Source: Bacillus sp. B15-48 (GTDB taxonomy: Bacteria > Bacillota > Bacilli > Bacillales > Cytobacillaceae). From it: a stretch of DNA of 64,000 nucleotides. Positions 1-8,981 of this stretch are shown in pieces. The notes beneath the pieces are model-generated. The model had not been told where the DNA came from and did not search any database. It was given only the letters and a program-made list of their open reading frames with translations. A program made the translations under genes and the position numbers. Every line of letters begins with the position of its first letter. Position 1 is the stretch's first letter. The stretch spans positions 1 through 64,000 of the forward strand of contig NZ_WOFU01000010.1 in NCBI RefSeq assembly GCF_016879755.1, read 5' to 3'.

Positions 1-111
1 CCCGTCCGCCACTAATCGTCAGGAGCAAGCTCCTTCAGATTCGTACGACTTGCATGTATTAGGCACGCCGCCAGCGTTCGTCCTGAGCCAGGATCAAACT
101 CTCCAATAAGA
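1..111 (-). rRNA. rrs: 16S ribosomal RNA, 5' end (partial)
   Basis: Read on the minus strand, this edge contains the universal 16S 5' segment GAGTTTGATCCTGGCTCAG followed by the conserved GACGAACGCTGGCGGC block and the start of the first variable region. The gene runs off the left edge, so only about 110 bases are present. The mature 5' end is placed at about 109-112 by similarity to Bacillus 16S; the exact base is an estimate. The operon reads leftward, like most genes in the window. Confidence 0.97.
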
Positions 112-206
112 GTAAGCTTTAGCTCATAAAATAAAACGTTGGCTCATGTTCTCTATATATAATAGAAGAAACACAATAAATATTGTTTGTTGACGCTTGT
201 TTGTTT

Positions 207-221
207 AGTTTTCAAAGAACA
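207..221 (-). promoter_or_regulatory. rrn leader boxA antitermination element
   Basis: The minus strand reads TGTTCTTTGAAAACT about 95 bases upstream of the 16S 5' end. This matches the boxA-type leader sequence found upstream of 16S in Bacillus rrn operons, where NusB/S10 bind the nascent RNA for antitermination. Position and sequence both fit; function is inferred from the family. Confidence 0.8.
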
Positions 222-257
222 ATTTTTCAACCGTCGCTTTTTGAGGCGACAAGGAAT

Positions 258-286
258 AATATATCATGTTATCAAGTTCATTTCAA
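258..286 (-). promoter_or_regulatory. Probable rrn operon promoter
   Basis: On the minus strand a -35 box TTGAAA (281-286) and a -10 box TATATT (258-263) are separated by exactly 17 bases and lie about 150 bases upstream of the 16S 5' end. A second, weaker candidate starts with TTGACA at 416-421 farther upstream, which would suit the tandem promoters usual for rrn operons. Apart from these elements I see no gene in 287-705. Confidence 0.55.
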
Positions 287-705
287 TAACAATTTTTACC
301 AAGTTTCAATTGTTATTTATTCACTTCATAACCCGTTTGCCTTTTTTCAGCGACAAGAATTAAATAGTACTACAACTGATTTCTTTCGTCAATAATTTTA
401 TTCATAAAAATGATTTGTCAAAATCAGTTATTCTTACCTACTTCCGAAGCAGCTAAATTAGATTACCACCTTTTATCGCAAACTTTCAATAGAAATATTT
501 TCCAATATTAAATTATTCTTAAACATTGAGCAAAACTGATCATTTCTATGTTGTTAATTACTATTAAACTTTCTTTAATAGTCTTAATTCTCAGTTGTGT
601 ATTCAAACGAGAGGTAGAAGTAAGTAAACAGAGAATCGTCCCCCTTGTTTGCAACCGTTCTTTTGTTTGCTAAACTTAAATTAAAAATCTTGAGGTGTGG
701 TTGTT

Positions 706-2319
706 GTGGTTAATATTGGGCGGGAACAGCGGGAGACTGGTGTTTATCCTCGTGTAAATTTTAGTTTAAAATTAAAAATGATTACGTTGATTAGTTTACT
801 GGTTGCCGGAATATGTTTGGTTTTCGCAATATTCCTCCATTCTTTCATCTCCGACACAATCGAGGACCAAGTCGGGATAAGAGCATTAAGTTTGGCTGAA
901 AGCATTGCCAACATCCCTGAAATCAAGGATGCTTTTCATTTGGAGGACCCTTCATCCGTCATTCAAGACATCGTTACCCCAATTAAGGAAGAGACTGGAG
1001 CTGAATTTATCGTTGTTGGAAATCTCGACGAGATCCGATATTCTCATCCAAACCAAAGCCTGATTGGAAAAGAAATGGTTGGGGGCGATAATGAACGAGC
1101 CTTATTACTCGGGGAATCCTATGTCTCAAAACAAGAAGGAACCCTTGGCTTATCCATACGGGGAAAGGTTCCTATTTATTCAGATGGTACGATCATCGGC
1201 GTCGTATCGGTTGGTTTTTTAAATCATAATGTTCAAGAAATTATTGAAAATCAAGGGAAAGCGATTTGGTATACACTTGGAATGATTGTCTTATTAGGGA
1301 TCATCGGAGCAATTTTGATTTCATTTTATCTAAAAAAATTATTACATAATATGGAGCCAGAGGAAATCTCCCACTTATATTTGCAAAATGAAGCGATTTT
1401 ACAGTCCACACAGGAAGGAATTATCGCTGTTAATAACAACGGCTTGATTACAACCATCAATTCGACCGCTAATGAGATTCTTTCTGCTTCAGCGAATCAG
1501 GCTAAAATCGGAACACCAATTCAAAATGTGATTCCGACCGTTCACCTGATGGGTAAATATGATCACAACCACGAAATGGTTCTGGGCGAAAAGATTGTGT
1601 TGATGAATCAAACTCCTATGTATCATGAAGACTCTCTTTCAGGAGCTGTTTTTACGTTCCGGGCAAAAAGTGAACTTCAGAAAATTACCGAGGAATTATC
1701 TCGAATAAAGCAATATGCCGATGCACAACGAGCTCAAACTCATGAACATTCCAATAAGCTTCATATTATCTTAGGTTTGCTGCTAAACAATCGAGTTGAA
1801 GAAGCGATTGATTTTATTAAAAAAGAAAATCATCTTCAAAATGATCGTTTAAAGCTTTTAAGAGAAAAGGTCTCTGACCCCTTAATTCATGCTTTATTAC
1901 AAGGGAAATTCATTCAAGCTCAAGAGCTTGGTGTCAGTTTATCGATTCATCCAGATAGCCAATTAACCCAATCGCTGACAGAACCCCAACAAGATGCACT
2001 ACTGACGGCATTAGGAAATGTTATTGAGAATGCTTTTGAGGCCGTAAAAAACCAGGTTAACCAAAAACGGAAAGTGTCGATTTTCTTTACAGATATCGGA
2101 GACGATGTCCTTTTTGAAGTAGAGGATTCAGGGACCGGTATTCAACCTCAGGCCATTCCCGACATTTTTGATCAAGGGTTTTCTACTAAACAGGGACTGC
2201 ATCGTGGAACTGGTCTAACATTATCGCGGCAGATGATACGTGAAGTTGGGGGAGAAATCATTTTAGAAGAAGGAGAAATGGGTGGAGCTTGCTTCATCAT
2301 TAGTATTCCAAAAGATTGA
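706..2319 (+). CDS. Sensor histidine kinase, CitA/DcuS (CitS-like) family
   Basis: Membrane kinase that probably senses an extracytoplasmic C4/C6 carboxylate such as citrate. A short N-terminus is followed by a first membrane helix (about residues 25-45), an extracytoplasmic Cache/PAS-like sensor domain, a second helix (IWYTLGMIVLLGIIGA, about 180-205), a cytoplasmic PAS, a SpoOB-type histidine region (THEHSNKLH) and a HATPase domain with N box (NVIENAFEAV) and G box (DSGTGI). I prefer the GTG at 706 because GAGGTG sits 8 bases upstream; an in-frame GTG at 697 is the alternative. The response regulator starts 10 bases after its stop, and a CitMHS transporter follows, the same order of functions as CitST-CitM of Bacillus subtilis. 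Citrate as ligand is inferred from that context. Confidence 0.9.
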   Translation: MVNIGREQRETGVYPRVNFSLKLKMITLISLLVAGICLVFAIFLHSFISDTIEDQVGIRALSLAESIANIPEIKDAFHLEDPSSVIQDIVTPIKEETGAEFIVVGNLDEIRYSHPNQSLIGKEMVGGDNERALLLGESYVSKQEGTLGLSIRGKVPIYSDGTIIGVVSVGFLNHNVQEIIENQGKAIWYTLGMIVLLGIIGAILISFYLKKLLHNMEPEEISHLYLQNEAILQSTQEGIIAVNNNGLITTINSTANEILSASANQAKIGTPIQNVIPTVHLMGKYDHNHEMVLGEKIVLMNQTPMYHEDSLSGAVFTFRAKSELQKITEELSRIKQYADAQRAQTHEHSNKLHIILGLLLNNRVEEAIDFIKKENHLQNDRLKLLREKVSDPLIHALLQGKFIQAQELGVSLSIHPDSQLTQSLTEPQQDALLTALGNVIENAFEAVKNQVNQKRKVSIFFTDIGDDVLFEVEDSGTGIQPQAIPDIFDQGFSTKQGLHRGTGLTLSRQMIREVGGEIILEEGEMGGACFIISIPKD

Positions 2320-2329
2320 GGGGATAGAA

Positions 2330-3052
2330 ATGACCAAAGAGTTTACTGTACTGATTGTCGAGGATGATTTTAGAGTTGCAGAGATTCATCGACAATATGT
2401 AGAAAAAGTGAATGGATTTGTTGTCCAAAAGACCGTAAACAGTAAAAAATCAGCATTTGATTATCTTAAAAATACAAAGCAGTTGCCGGATTTGCTTTTA
2501 TTAGATATTTACATCCCTGATGTGGAGGGATTAGAACTATTTTGGCAACTTCGTCATAGCTATCAAGAAGTCGATATTGTTGCCGTTACAGCAGCTAATG
2601 ACGTGAAAACGGTTCAGGAAACCTTGCGTGGCGGGATCTTCGATTTTATTGTAAAACCATTTGACTATACTCGCTTAGAGCATACGTTATTAAGGTACAA
2701 AGAGTTTCGCCAACATCTTAAGTCGGAAAAAGAAATGAGTCAGGAGGAAATTAATCAACTAACAGGTTTTCAGCCTATCCCCGTTCCTCCCTCTTCCGTA
2801 AAGCCAGAACATCCAAAAGGGATTGATCCAATTACATTAAAGGAGATTGAGCGTTTATTTGATGAAGAAAACATCGAAGGAATTACCGCTGTAGAATTAA
2901 GCAAACAAATTGGTACGAGCCGTTCAACCGCACGAAGATACCTAGAATATTTTGTTGCAACAAACAAGCTCAAAACCAAACTTATCTATGGAACAGTCGG
3001 GAGACCCGAACGTCAATATATTCTTCGTGAAACTTATGAACAAAATGAATAA
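2330..3052 (+). CDS. Response regulator, CitB/CitT-DctR family
   Basis: Cytoplasmic DNA-binding partner of the upstream kinase. The N-terminal receiver domain shows the acidic pair D12-D13, the phospho-acceptor Asp at about residue 59 (LLLLDIYIPD) and the conserved Lys in IVKPFDY. A linker rich in Pro leads to a C-terminal winged-HTH-like region (about 165-235, GTSRSTARRYLEYF), typical of the CitT/DcuR/MalR group. The start at 2330 is fixed by GAGGGG six bases upstream; an upstream in-frame ATG at 2282 lies inside the kinase gene and lacks this signal. Probably activates the citrate transporter gene downstream. Length 240 aa is normal for the family. Confidence 0.92.
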   Translation: MTKEFTVLIVEDDFRVAEIHRQYVEKVNGFVVQKTVNSKKSAFDYLKNTKQLPDLLLLDIYIPDVEGLELFWQLRHSYQEVDIVAVTAANDVKTVQETLRGGIFDFIVKPFDYTRLEHTLLRYKEFRQHLKSEKEMSQEEINQLTGFQPIPVPPSSVKPEHPKGIDPITLKEIERLFDEENIEGITAVELSKQIGTSRSTARRYLEYFVATNKLKTKLIYGTVGRPERQYILRETYEQNE

Positions 3053-3158
3053 TATATAAGTTATTGTATTTATGGATGAATTATTTATCTCCTTCCTATT
3101 CTTATGTTATTTTTCTATTAATCTAAAAATTCATAGAGAAATTCATAGATGCGCTCCC

Positions 3159-3174
3159 TTGTAAACGCATTCAA
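3159..3174 (+). promoter_or_regulatory. Catabolite-responsive element (cre), CcpA operator
   Basis: TTGTAAACGCATTCAA matches the cre consensus WTGNAANCGNWNNCAW at every defined position. It lies about 60 bases upstream of the CitMHS transporter start, where CcpA binding would repress transcription in the presence of preferred sugars. CcpA control of citM is established in B. subtilis; control here is inferred. Confidence 0.75.
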
Positions 3175-3233
3175 TTAACAATAGATGCTAATTAAGTGGC
3201 GTATAAACAATGGTATTAGGAAGGGGATATGTT

Positions 3234-4571
3234 ATGAGTTTGAGTTTGATTGGTTTTCTTATTATTGTCGTGATCGTAACATTGCTGATCAGCGGGAAAG
3301 TGACGCCAATTGTGGCGATGGTTTTACCGCCAATAATCGGAGCGTTGGTGGCAGGATTTGCGTTTACTGATATTGGCACTTTTTTCAATGATGGAATGCG
3401 TTCAGTTATCTCTGTTGCAATCATGTTTATATTTGCAATTCTTTTCTTTGGGATTATGCAAGATGTCGGCCTCTTTGATCCAATGATTAATAAAATGGTC
3501 GCTCTTTCAAAAGGAAACGTCATTATCGTTAGTGTCGTTACCGTTCTAATTGCCATCGTTGCTCAATTAGATGGGTCTGGAGCTTCTACTTTTTTGATTA
3601 CCATTACCGCTTTGCTCCCGTTATATAAACGATTAAAAATGAATCCGTACCTACTGCTTCTATTAATCGCGGGTTCGGCAAGTATAATGAATATGCTCCC
3701 TTGGGCAGGCCCACTCGGGAGAGTTTCCTCGGTTCTTGAAATCGATGTCACAGAATTATGGCAACCATTGATACCGATTCAAGTCTTTGGGATTATTCTC
3801 ATGTTGACCTTAGCTATTTTACTAGGGATGAAAGAACAGCGTCGAATTATTAAAAACTATGGATCTATAGAAATTGCAGTTGCTGCGGAACAAATTGAAA
3901 TGGACCCCGAGATAAATAAGCCCGAACCGGATACGAAACAAAATCCTTTGGCTCGGCCAAAATTGTTATGGGTAAACGCAGTGATCGCTATTGCTGTTAT
4001 CGGTGTGCTCGTCTCTGGGCTTATTCCAGCTGGGTTAGCGTTCATGATTGGGCTCAGTATCGCATTACCGGTTAACTTCCCAAGTGTTAAAGATCAAATG
4101 GAAAGAATTCGCGCCCATTCCGCAAATGCCCTCATGATGGCATCCATTATTCTTGCAGCCGGGTTGTTTTTAGGTATTCTCAATGGAACAGGGATGCTAA
4201 CTGCGATCGCAAATGATGTTGTTGCAGTCCTGCCAAGTGCGATTGGTCCATATTTGCATATCATCATTGGTATTTTAGGAGTTCCGTTTGATCTATTATT
4301 GAGTACAGATGCTTATTACTTCGCTTTATTCCCTGTTGTCGAACAAATTGCAGCTGGATTCGGAATCAGCTCTTTATCGACAGCCTATGCGATGATTATT
4401 GGAAATATTGTCGGAACTTTTGTCAGCCCACTAGCACCTGCCGTATGGCTTGCACTCGGTTTGTCCGGACTCGAAATGGGACGACATATTCGCTATTCTC
4501 TATTTTGGATGTGGGGCCTAAGCCTCATTCTACTAGCAACTGCCATCTTAATCGGTGTCATACAAGTCTAA
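3234..4571 (+). CDS. CitMHS-family citrate:cation symporter
   Basis: Polytopic inner-membrane transporter of the CitMHS family, which imports citrate complexed to divalent metal ions by proton symport. The 445-residue protein has about 11-12 hydrophobic helices, opens with a helix pair typical of the family, carries the intramembrane stretch AQLDGSGASTFLITITALLP, and has a central hydrophilic loop near residues 205-245. The ATG at 3234 is preferred over 3210 because AGGAAGGGG lies just upstream. It is preceded by a kinase/regulator pair and a perfect cre site and followed by a strong terminator, so it is probably a single-gene unit induced by citrate and repressed by CcpA. Metal preference cannot be read from sequence. 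Confidence 0.9.
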   Translation: MSLSLIGFLIIVVIVTLLISGKVTPIVAMVLPPIIGALVAGFAFTDIGTFFNDGMRSVISVAIMFIFAILFFGIMQDVGLFDPMINKMVALSKGNVIIVSVVTVLIAIVAQLDGSGASTFLITITALLPLYKRLKMNPYLLLLLIAGSASIMNMLPWAGPLGRVSSVLEIDVTELWQPLIPIQVFGIILMLTLAILLGMKEQRRIIKNYGSIEIAVAAEQIEMDPEINKPEPDTKQNPLARPKLLWVNAVIAIAVIGVLVSGLIPAGLAFMIGLSIALPVNFPSVKDQMERIRAHSANALMMASIILAAGLFLGILNGTGMLTAIANDVVAVLPSAIGPYLHIIIGILGVPFDLLLSTDAYYFALFPVVEQIAAGFGISSLSTAYAMIIGNIVGTFVSPLAPAVWLALGLSGLEMGRHIRYSLFWMWGLSLILLATAILIGVIQV

Positions 4572-4577
4572 AAAAAC

Positions 4578-4622
4578 GTGACGGTTCTCGTGTTTACAAA
4601 TGCGAGAACCGTCACCTTTTTT
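4578..4622 (+). terminator. Rho-independent terminator after the citrate transporter
   Basis: A perfect 13-bp stem (GTGACGGTTCTCG / CGAGAACCGTCAC) with a 12-base loop is followed by a T-rich tract, starting six bases after the transporter stop. The stem resembles the GGGACGGTTCT repeats seen elsewhere in the window, so the terminator may derive from one of them. Confidence 0.9.
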
Positions 4623-4720
4623 CTTAAAATATATAGTAGATAAATAGACAACAGTCGTTACCGTAATCATGTTTTTGCAAACTAACACTTTTCCACAACT
4701 CCTCAATAATCCATTCCTTT

Positions 4721-4941
4721 AATGCCATTTCTGCTAGGGCAATTCGTACGCTCGCTGCCAAAGGCGTTGGTTCATTTAACGAGCTGCTTCATAAGATTGA
4801 AGATCTGCACCTTTAAACAGAAATGTAACACAAGAAGAGGTGGGTGACATGGCGATCGCAATGCTTAGTAATCTATCTAGAGGAGTTACAGGTGAAATTA
4901 TTTATGTAGATTCAAGTTGTAATATAATCGGCTCCGTTTAG
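4721..4941 (+). pseudogene. Decayed C-terminus of enoyl-ACP reductase (FabI)
   Basis: No intact ORF exists here, but two adjacent frames spell the end of a FabI protein. The first frame reads NAISARAIRTLAAKGVGSFN, the substrate-loop region of FabI (usual NAISAGPIRTLAAKG), and stops at TAA near 4815. The next frame (about 4818-4941) continues with VTQEEVGDMAIAMLSNLSRG and ends in a VTGEIIYVDSSCNIIG-like tail, matching the FabI C-terminus. One frameshift separates them, G is replaced by R in the loop, and the first two thirds of the gene are missing. A remnant left by duplication or deletion is the likely origin. A GC-rich hairpin without T-tract follows at about 4966-5000. Confidence 0.8.
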
Positions 4942-5021
4942 CTAGCGCATCATCCCAGGGGTTCCCCCGGTGCAGAAAAGCATTCCTGCATCGGGGACTG
5001 GTCTATCATAGTTAGACTATT

Positions 5022-5924
5022 TTAGTTTTCTTTTACAGCTTTATTTTTGATTTCTCCAATTCCCTCGATAGTTACGATGACTTCATCCCCATCACGGAGA
5101 TATAATTTGGGATTTCGACCAAATCCAACTCCAGCAGGTGTTCCAGTGGCAATTACATCGCCTGGGTCTAATGTGATGCCTTCAGAAATATAGGAAATAA
5201 TCCTTTGAATCGGGAAGATTAGCTCTTTTGTATTCGAGCTTTGTAGTACTTGATCACCAATTTTTAATTCAATATTTAAATTGTGCGGATCCTCAATCTC
5301 ATCTTTCGTTACAAGCCATGGTCCCATTGGCCCGTGTGTGTCAAAGTTCTTCCCTAGGGAGAATTGTGGGGAATGAAACTGATAATCTCTTACACTAACA
5401 TCATTAATTACAGTATATCCTGCAACATAATCTAAAGCGTTTTCCTCAGAAATATAACGACCTGTCTTCCCAATAACGACAGCTAACTCAGCTTCATAGT
5501 CAATGTTTTCTGATACTTTAGGTAAAACAATATTATCATAAGGACCATTTACAGTATTTGAGTATTTCGAAAACAACATTGGATACTGAGGTATTTCCAT
5601 ATTTGATTCTTCAGCATGATCTTTATAATTTAAACCTACACAAATGATTTTATCGGGTTTTGGTACTGGCGCGAATAAACTAGTTTCTGAAAGCGGTTGA
5701 GTCAACTTCGAATGAATCGCTTGCTCAAGATTTCCTTCTACTAAAGCAATCACTTTTTCTGTTGTTTTTATCGCATTTTCTCCTAGTTCCAATAATGCCT
5801 TCACTTCATTAGGAAGTGTCTCACCATAAAAAGCGGCTGCTTTTTCTAAATCAATTACATACTCTTCTTTTACAACTACCCCTGCTCTTAACCCTTTATT
5901 TGAACGAAAAGTTGCTAATCTCAT
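5022..5924 (-). CDS. Fumarylacetoacetate hydrolase (FAH) family protein
   Basis: Cytoplasmic metal-dependent enzyme of the FAH superfamily, whose members hydrolyse or decarboxylate oxo-acids from aromatic or sugar-acid breakdown. The 300-residue protein has a short N-terminal domain and a C-terminal FAH fold from about residue 90. The metal-binding acidic pattern DYEAELAVVIG is present, as are the family motifs GLNYKDHAEE, GKNFDTHGPMGPW and the GDVIATGTPAGVGFGR loop near the C-terminus. The start is supported by AGGAGT 8 bases upstream. It is similar in build to the second FAH protein at 55.8-56.7 kb but clearly divergent. Substrate unknown; a beta-diketone hydrolase, acylpyruvase or oxaloacetate decarboxylase role is possible. 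Confidence 0.88.
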   Translation of the reverse strand: MRLATFRSNKGLRAGVVVKEEYVIDLEKAAAFYGETLPNEVKALLELGENAIKTTEKVIALVEGNLEQAIHSKLTQPLSETSLFAPVPKPDKIICVGLNYKDHAEESNMEIPQYPMLFSKYSNTVNGPYDNIVLPKVSENIDYEAELAVVIGKTGRYISEENALDYVAGYTVINDVSVRDYQFHSPQFSLGKNFDTHGPMGPWLVTKDEIEDPHNLNIELKIGDQVLQSSNTKELIFPIQRIISYISEGITLDPGDVIATGTPAGVGFGRNPKLYLRDGDEVIVTIEGIGEIKNKAVKEN

Positions 5925-6211
5925 TACGTATCACTCCTATTAAGGATATTTGTTTTTTATCAGGTTGTGTTCTATTAAACCGAAATATTAAAAGAAATCC
6001 TACCTGATATTTTCACTAACATTTGCCACACATTATGATTTAAACAAAAACAAAATCAATGGCTCGGCAGATTTGGTGGAATTTTCTTAACATTTCAATT
6101 GTAATAAAGCAAGGGATGTTTGTCTATTTTAAATACAAAGAACATCTTCCCTTACGGTTGACTCTGGTTCTTCAATTAAAGTTAAATACAAGATTAACAT
6201 TTTGAGACAAG

Positions 6212-6256
6212 AAAATGGTTCCAATCGCCAAAAATTTCCTGATTGGAACCATTTTT
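6212..6256 (-). terminator. Terminator after the carboxymuconolactone-decarboxylase-family gene
   Basis: An inverted repeat AAAATGGTTCCAATC / GATTGGAACCATTTT (15 bp) lies just downstream of the gene at 6317-6727, read on the minus strand, with T-rich DNA on both sides, so it may work in both directions. It separates that gene from the FAH gene. Apart from it, 5925-6316 holds nothing I can support. Confidence 0.8.
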
Positions 6257-6316
6257 TGAAGGCACAGTCTCGACCCAGTTTTTGTTTACCGCTATTGTAT
6301 GTACTTACTTTCTAAT

Positions 6317-6727
6317 TCAAGCTTCAGATGTTGTCACTTTGACACCCTGTTCTTCAAAAACTTTTTGGGCAACTTTTAAAGCATTTAAAACACTCGGGAA
6401 TCCTGTATATGGAATGAGGTGTATGATGCAGCCTACAATCTCTTCTGGTTTTAAACCAACGCTAAGCCCAGTTTTTATATGCATCTCAATCTGCGGTTTT
6501 CCTTGAGCTACAAGGGCAGTAATCGTTGTTAGAACCTTTTGCTTATTATCCAATCCTGGCCGGGAATAAATATCACCGAAAGCAAATTCAACAACATATT
6601 TGCTTAAATCAGGAGCAATATCCTTAAATCCTTCTCCAATATCCATGAAGCCAGTTGGGTTTTCATCACTTGATGATGTAAGCTCCTTTATCTTTTCAAT
6701 TCCTTTTTGATAACGATCTGACGCCAT
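6317..6727 (-). CDS. Carboxymuconolactone decarboxylase (CMD) family protein
   Basis: Small all-helical protein (136 aa) of the CMD/AhpD-like superfamily. Residues about 40-125 form the CMD domain, with the conserved stretch QKVLTTITALVAQGKPQIEM, the His in EMHIKTGL and the VGCIIHLIPYTGFPS segment. The CxxC pair of the peroxidase-type (AhpD) members is absent, so it fits the 4-carboxymuconolactone-decarboxylase or structural-homologue branch. Start is supported by AAGGAGG 8 bases upstream. It lies upstream of an FAH-family gene on the same strand, but a terminator separates them, so any shared pathway is weak inference. Reaction unknown. Confidence 0.87.
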   Translation of the reverse strand: MASDRYQKGIEKIKELTSSSDENPTGFMDIGEGFKDIAPDLSKYVVEFAFGDIYSRPGLDNKQKVLTTITALVAQGKPQIEMHIKTGLSVGLKPEEIVGCIIHLIPYTGFPSVLNALKVAQKVFEEQGVKVTTSEA

Positions 6728-7006
6728 TTAAAAATCCTCCTTGGTTACATTACTTATCATTTAAACAAAGTTTACAATAAAGAAAAATTAATATTTTAAC
6801 AATTCTAGTATAACGTCTTTAGAAATATTAGTAAAATAAGGGGTGAACGATAAGAATCTAAAAATAAACCGTTCATTTGTGAATGCGAATGCGTAGAGGC
6901 CCCGCGAAATTTTTTTGAATTGTAACAAGCAAACAGAATAATATACTAAATCACTTCGTCCCCCTATAATGAAATCACATCAATGTTTTTGGGGAGATAA
7001 ATAAAA

Positions 7007-7966
7007 ATGAGCAATAATCGCTTATCCTTTCTAGGTATACTATTTGGGATGATTGCAGGGGCAGCTTGGGGATTAGCCTTTCTTATTCCAAATATCCTTT
7101 CCAGTTTTTCATCATTGGAAATTACTTTGGGACGTTACTTTATGTACGGCTCGTATTCCCTTCTATTATTCATGATATACAAAACAAATCCTTTACATAT
7201 TCCAGCAAGAGTATGGTCGAGAGCATTGCTCTATGCTTTTACTGGAAATATCGGTTACTTCTTTTTTCTCGTATTAGGAATCAAATATGCAGGAGCGACC
7301 ATTACTGCGTTGATTATTGGAACTCTGCCGATCGTCATCAGTTTTGTCGGGAACCTACTGAATAAAGAATTTCCTTTTAAAATTCTCCTGATTCCTGCCT
7401 GTTTGATATTAATAGGGATCTTCCTATTATCTAGCAGTGGTCAAGGAGATGTTAGCAGCCTACCTGTCACAAAAAGTAGTCTTTTGCTCGGATTCCTCTG
7501 TTGTTTCATTGCGCTTGCATTGTGGACATGGTATGGAATATCAAATGCCAATTTTCTCAAAAAAGAAACTGAGGTTACTCCCAATCTTTTTTCCACCATC
7601 GTTGGGATTCAAACGCTAACTTTAGTTGGATTCGTGCTGCTTATTAGCAAGCTGACAAATCAACAAATAATGAGTAATCTGATCGTACAGGATGGCTTTA
7701 TGGAATATTTGATTGGAATTATTGTTTTGGGAATTATCGCTTCATGGGTAGCCACATGGGCATGGAATCAAACTTCGATTCGATTAACCGTATCCATAGC
7801 TGGTATGATGATTGTTTTTGAGACTATATTTGGATTGCTTTATTCATTTGTCTATTACGCCACTTTTCCAACCATTTTAGAATGGGTAAGTATCATTTTT
7901 ATTCTCCAAGGGATCACATTTGGAATATGGAAAATCAATAGGCATAGAATAGCTGAACAAAAATGA
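7007..7966 (+). CDS. EamA/DMT-superfamily transporter
   Basis: Integral membrane protein of 319 residues with ten predicted helices arranged as two repeats of five, as in drug/metabolite transporters. The N-terminal repeat shows GMIAGAAWGLAFLIPNIL and the helix-four motif ITALIIGTLPIVISF; the second repeat begins near residue 160. Start is supported by GGGGAGA 9 bases upstream. It stands alone between genes on the opposite strand, so its cargo (metabolite, amino acid or drug export) cannot be inferred. Confidence 0.9.
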   Translation: MSNNRLSFLGILFGMIAGAAWGLAFLIPNILSSFSSLEITLGRYFMYGSYSLLLFMIYKTNPLHIPARVWSRALLYAFTGNIGYFFFLVLGIKYAGATITALIIGTLPIVISFVGNLLNKEFPFKILLIPACLILIGIFLLSSSGQGDVSSLPVTKSSLLLGFLCCFIALALWTWYGISNANFLKKETEVTPNLFSTIVGIQTLTLVGFVLLISKLTNQQIMSNLIVQDGFMEYLIGIIVLGIIASWVATWAWNQTSIRLTVSIAGMMIVFETIFGLLYSFVYYATFPTILEWVSIIFILQGITFGIWKINRHRIAEQK

Positions 7967-7968
7967 TT

Positions 7969-8001
7969 ACGGGAGTATTTGAGTTAAAAAAAAACTCCCG
8001 T
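7969..8001 (+). terminator. Possible terminator hairpin after the DMT transporter
   Basis: Inverted repeat ACGGGAGT / ACTCCCGT with an A-rich 17-base loop begins three bases after the transporter stop. No clear T-tract follows on the plus strand, so its efficiency is doubtful. Confidence 0.4.
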
Positions 8002-8071
8002 CGTAGTAATTGACGAAGCGCGAGTTTAGGAATGATTGAATTTTACAACTACAAATATTACAGCCTTTATA

Positions 8072-8827
8072 TTAGATTTCGCCGTCATACCGTTTCACCA
8101 ACTTATAGGGGCGAACCTGAAATGCTTCATACGGAATGTATTGACCATTCATCGCGTCTAAAACTCTTGGAATAAATTTTCCTCTTTTAACATAAGTAGA
8201 AAGATTCACCGGATCGACCGGGAAAAAACCAACCTCTTTCGTTTCCTCAGAAGTTCTGAGCTCTCCTCCAGTCCTTTTCCCTCGAAAAATAATGGCGATC
8301 GTTTCTCCATTTGAATACACACCTGTGATGCCAAATAATTTAACAATAATTCCTGTCTCTTCAAAGATTTCGCGACATAGAGCATGGTCAAGTGTTTCGC
8401 CATCCTCCACCCCGCCTCCTGGCAGTTCCCATGTATCACTCCGCCAATACGTACGTACTAAAAGCATTTCTCCGACATCATTGACAATATAACCACTAAC
8501 CGTTATGTTCTGATTCGATCTCTCAGGTTTATCTCTCTTTGTTAAAAATTGCTCTGTCTTTATCAAATAGGGCTGATTTTTCTTCAGTTGCTCTTGATGT
8601 TTTCTTCCTATCTGATCATTGCTCACTCTCTCGATTATTTTTCGATATTCTTCGATACTCGGATACTCCCAAATCACCATCACTTCATCCCTTGATTCCG
8701 TAAGCCACTTTCCTACCAGTTTGGAGCCATTTTTTATCTGAACCGGCATGATGTATTGTTCAAAAAAATCGCAAAATTCTTCTGCTTTTTCAGGGAGAAT
8801 CTTATAGATTTCTCGATTGTAAAACAT
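8072..8827 (-). CDS. NIPSNAP-like domain fused to Nudix hydrolase
   Basis: Two-domain cytoplasmic protein (about 251 aa). The first ~95 residues (FYNREIYKILPEKAEEFCDF, WEYPSIEEYRKI) look like a NIPSNAP/ABM-type ferredoxin-like domain. From about residue 105 comes a Nudix domain with a perfect Nudix box: GGVEDGE, seven residues, then REIFEETGI, the Mg-binding motif for hydrolysis of nucleoside diphosphates linked to another group. The ATG at 8827 is preferred because AGAGG lies 6 bases upstream; the longer start at 8854 has its SD almost touching the ATG. Nudix substrate cannot be predicted. The N-terminal assignment rests on pattern only. Confidence 0.85.
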   Translation of the reverse strand: MFYNREIYKILPEKAEEFCDFFEQYIMPVQIKNGSKLVGKWLTESRDEVMVIWEYPSIEEYRKIIERVSNDQIGRKHQEQLKKNQPYLIKTEQFLTKRDKPERSNQNITVSGYIVNDVGEMLLVRTYWRSDTWELPGGGVEDGETLDHALCREIFEETGIIVKLFGITGVYSNGETIAIIFRGKRTGGELRTSEETKEVGFFPVDPVNLSTYVKRGKFIPRVLDAMNGQYIPYEAFQVRPYKLVKRYDGEI

Positions 8828-8981
8828 AACCATCCTCTTTTCACATAAAATCATCCCTCCATTTTATGTTCATTTAAGCAATGGGTCCCATTGATTCTCC
8901 TTAACTGCTACAGCCGATCTTTGATCCGGGATGATTTCTACGAATAGAAACTCCTTCAGCTTTGCGAAGTTGTCATCCGTT

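Noticed and set aside
183-395. 70-codon plus-strand frame in the rrn leader
   Set aside because: Lies across the rRNA leader boxA and promoter on the other strand; no SD or protein signature.
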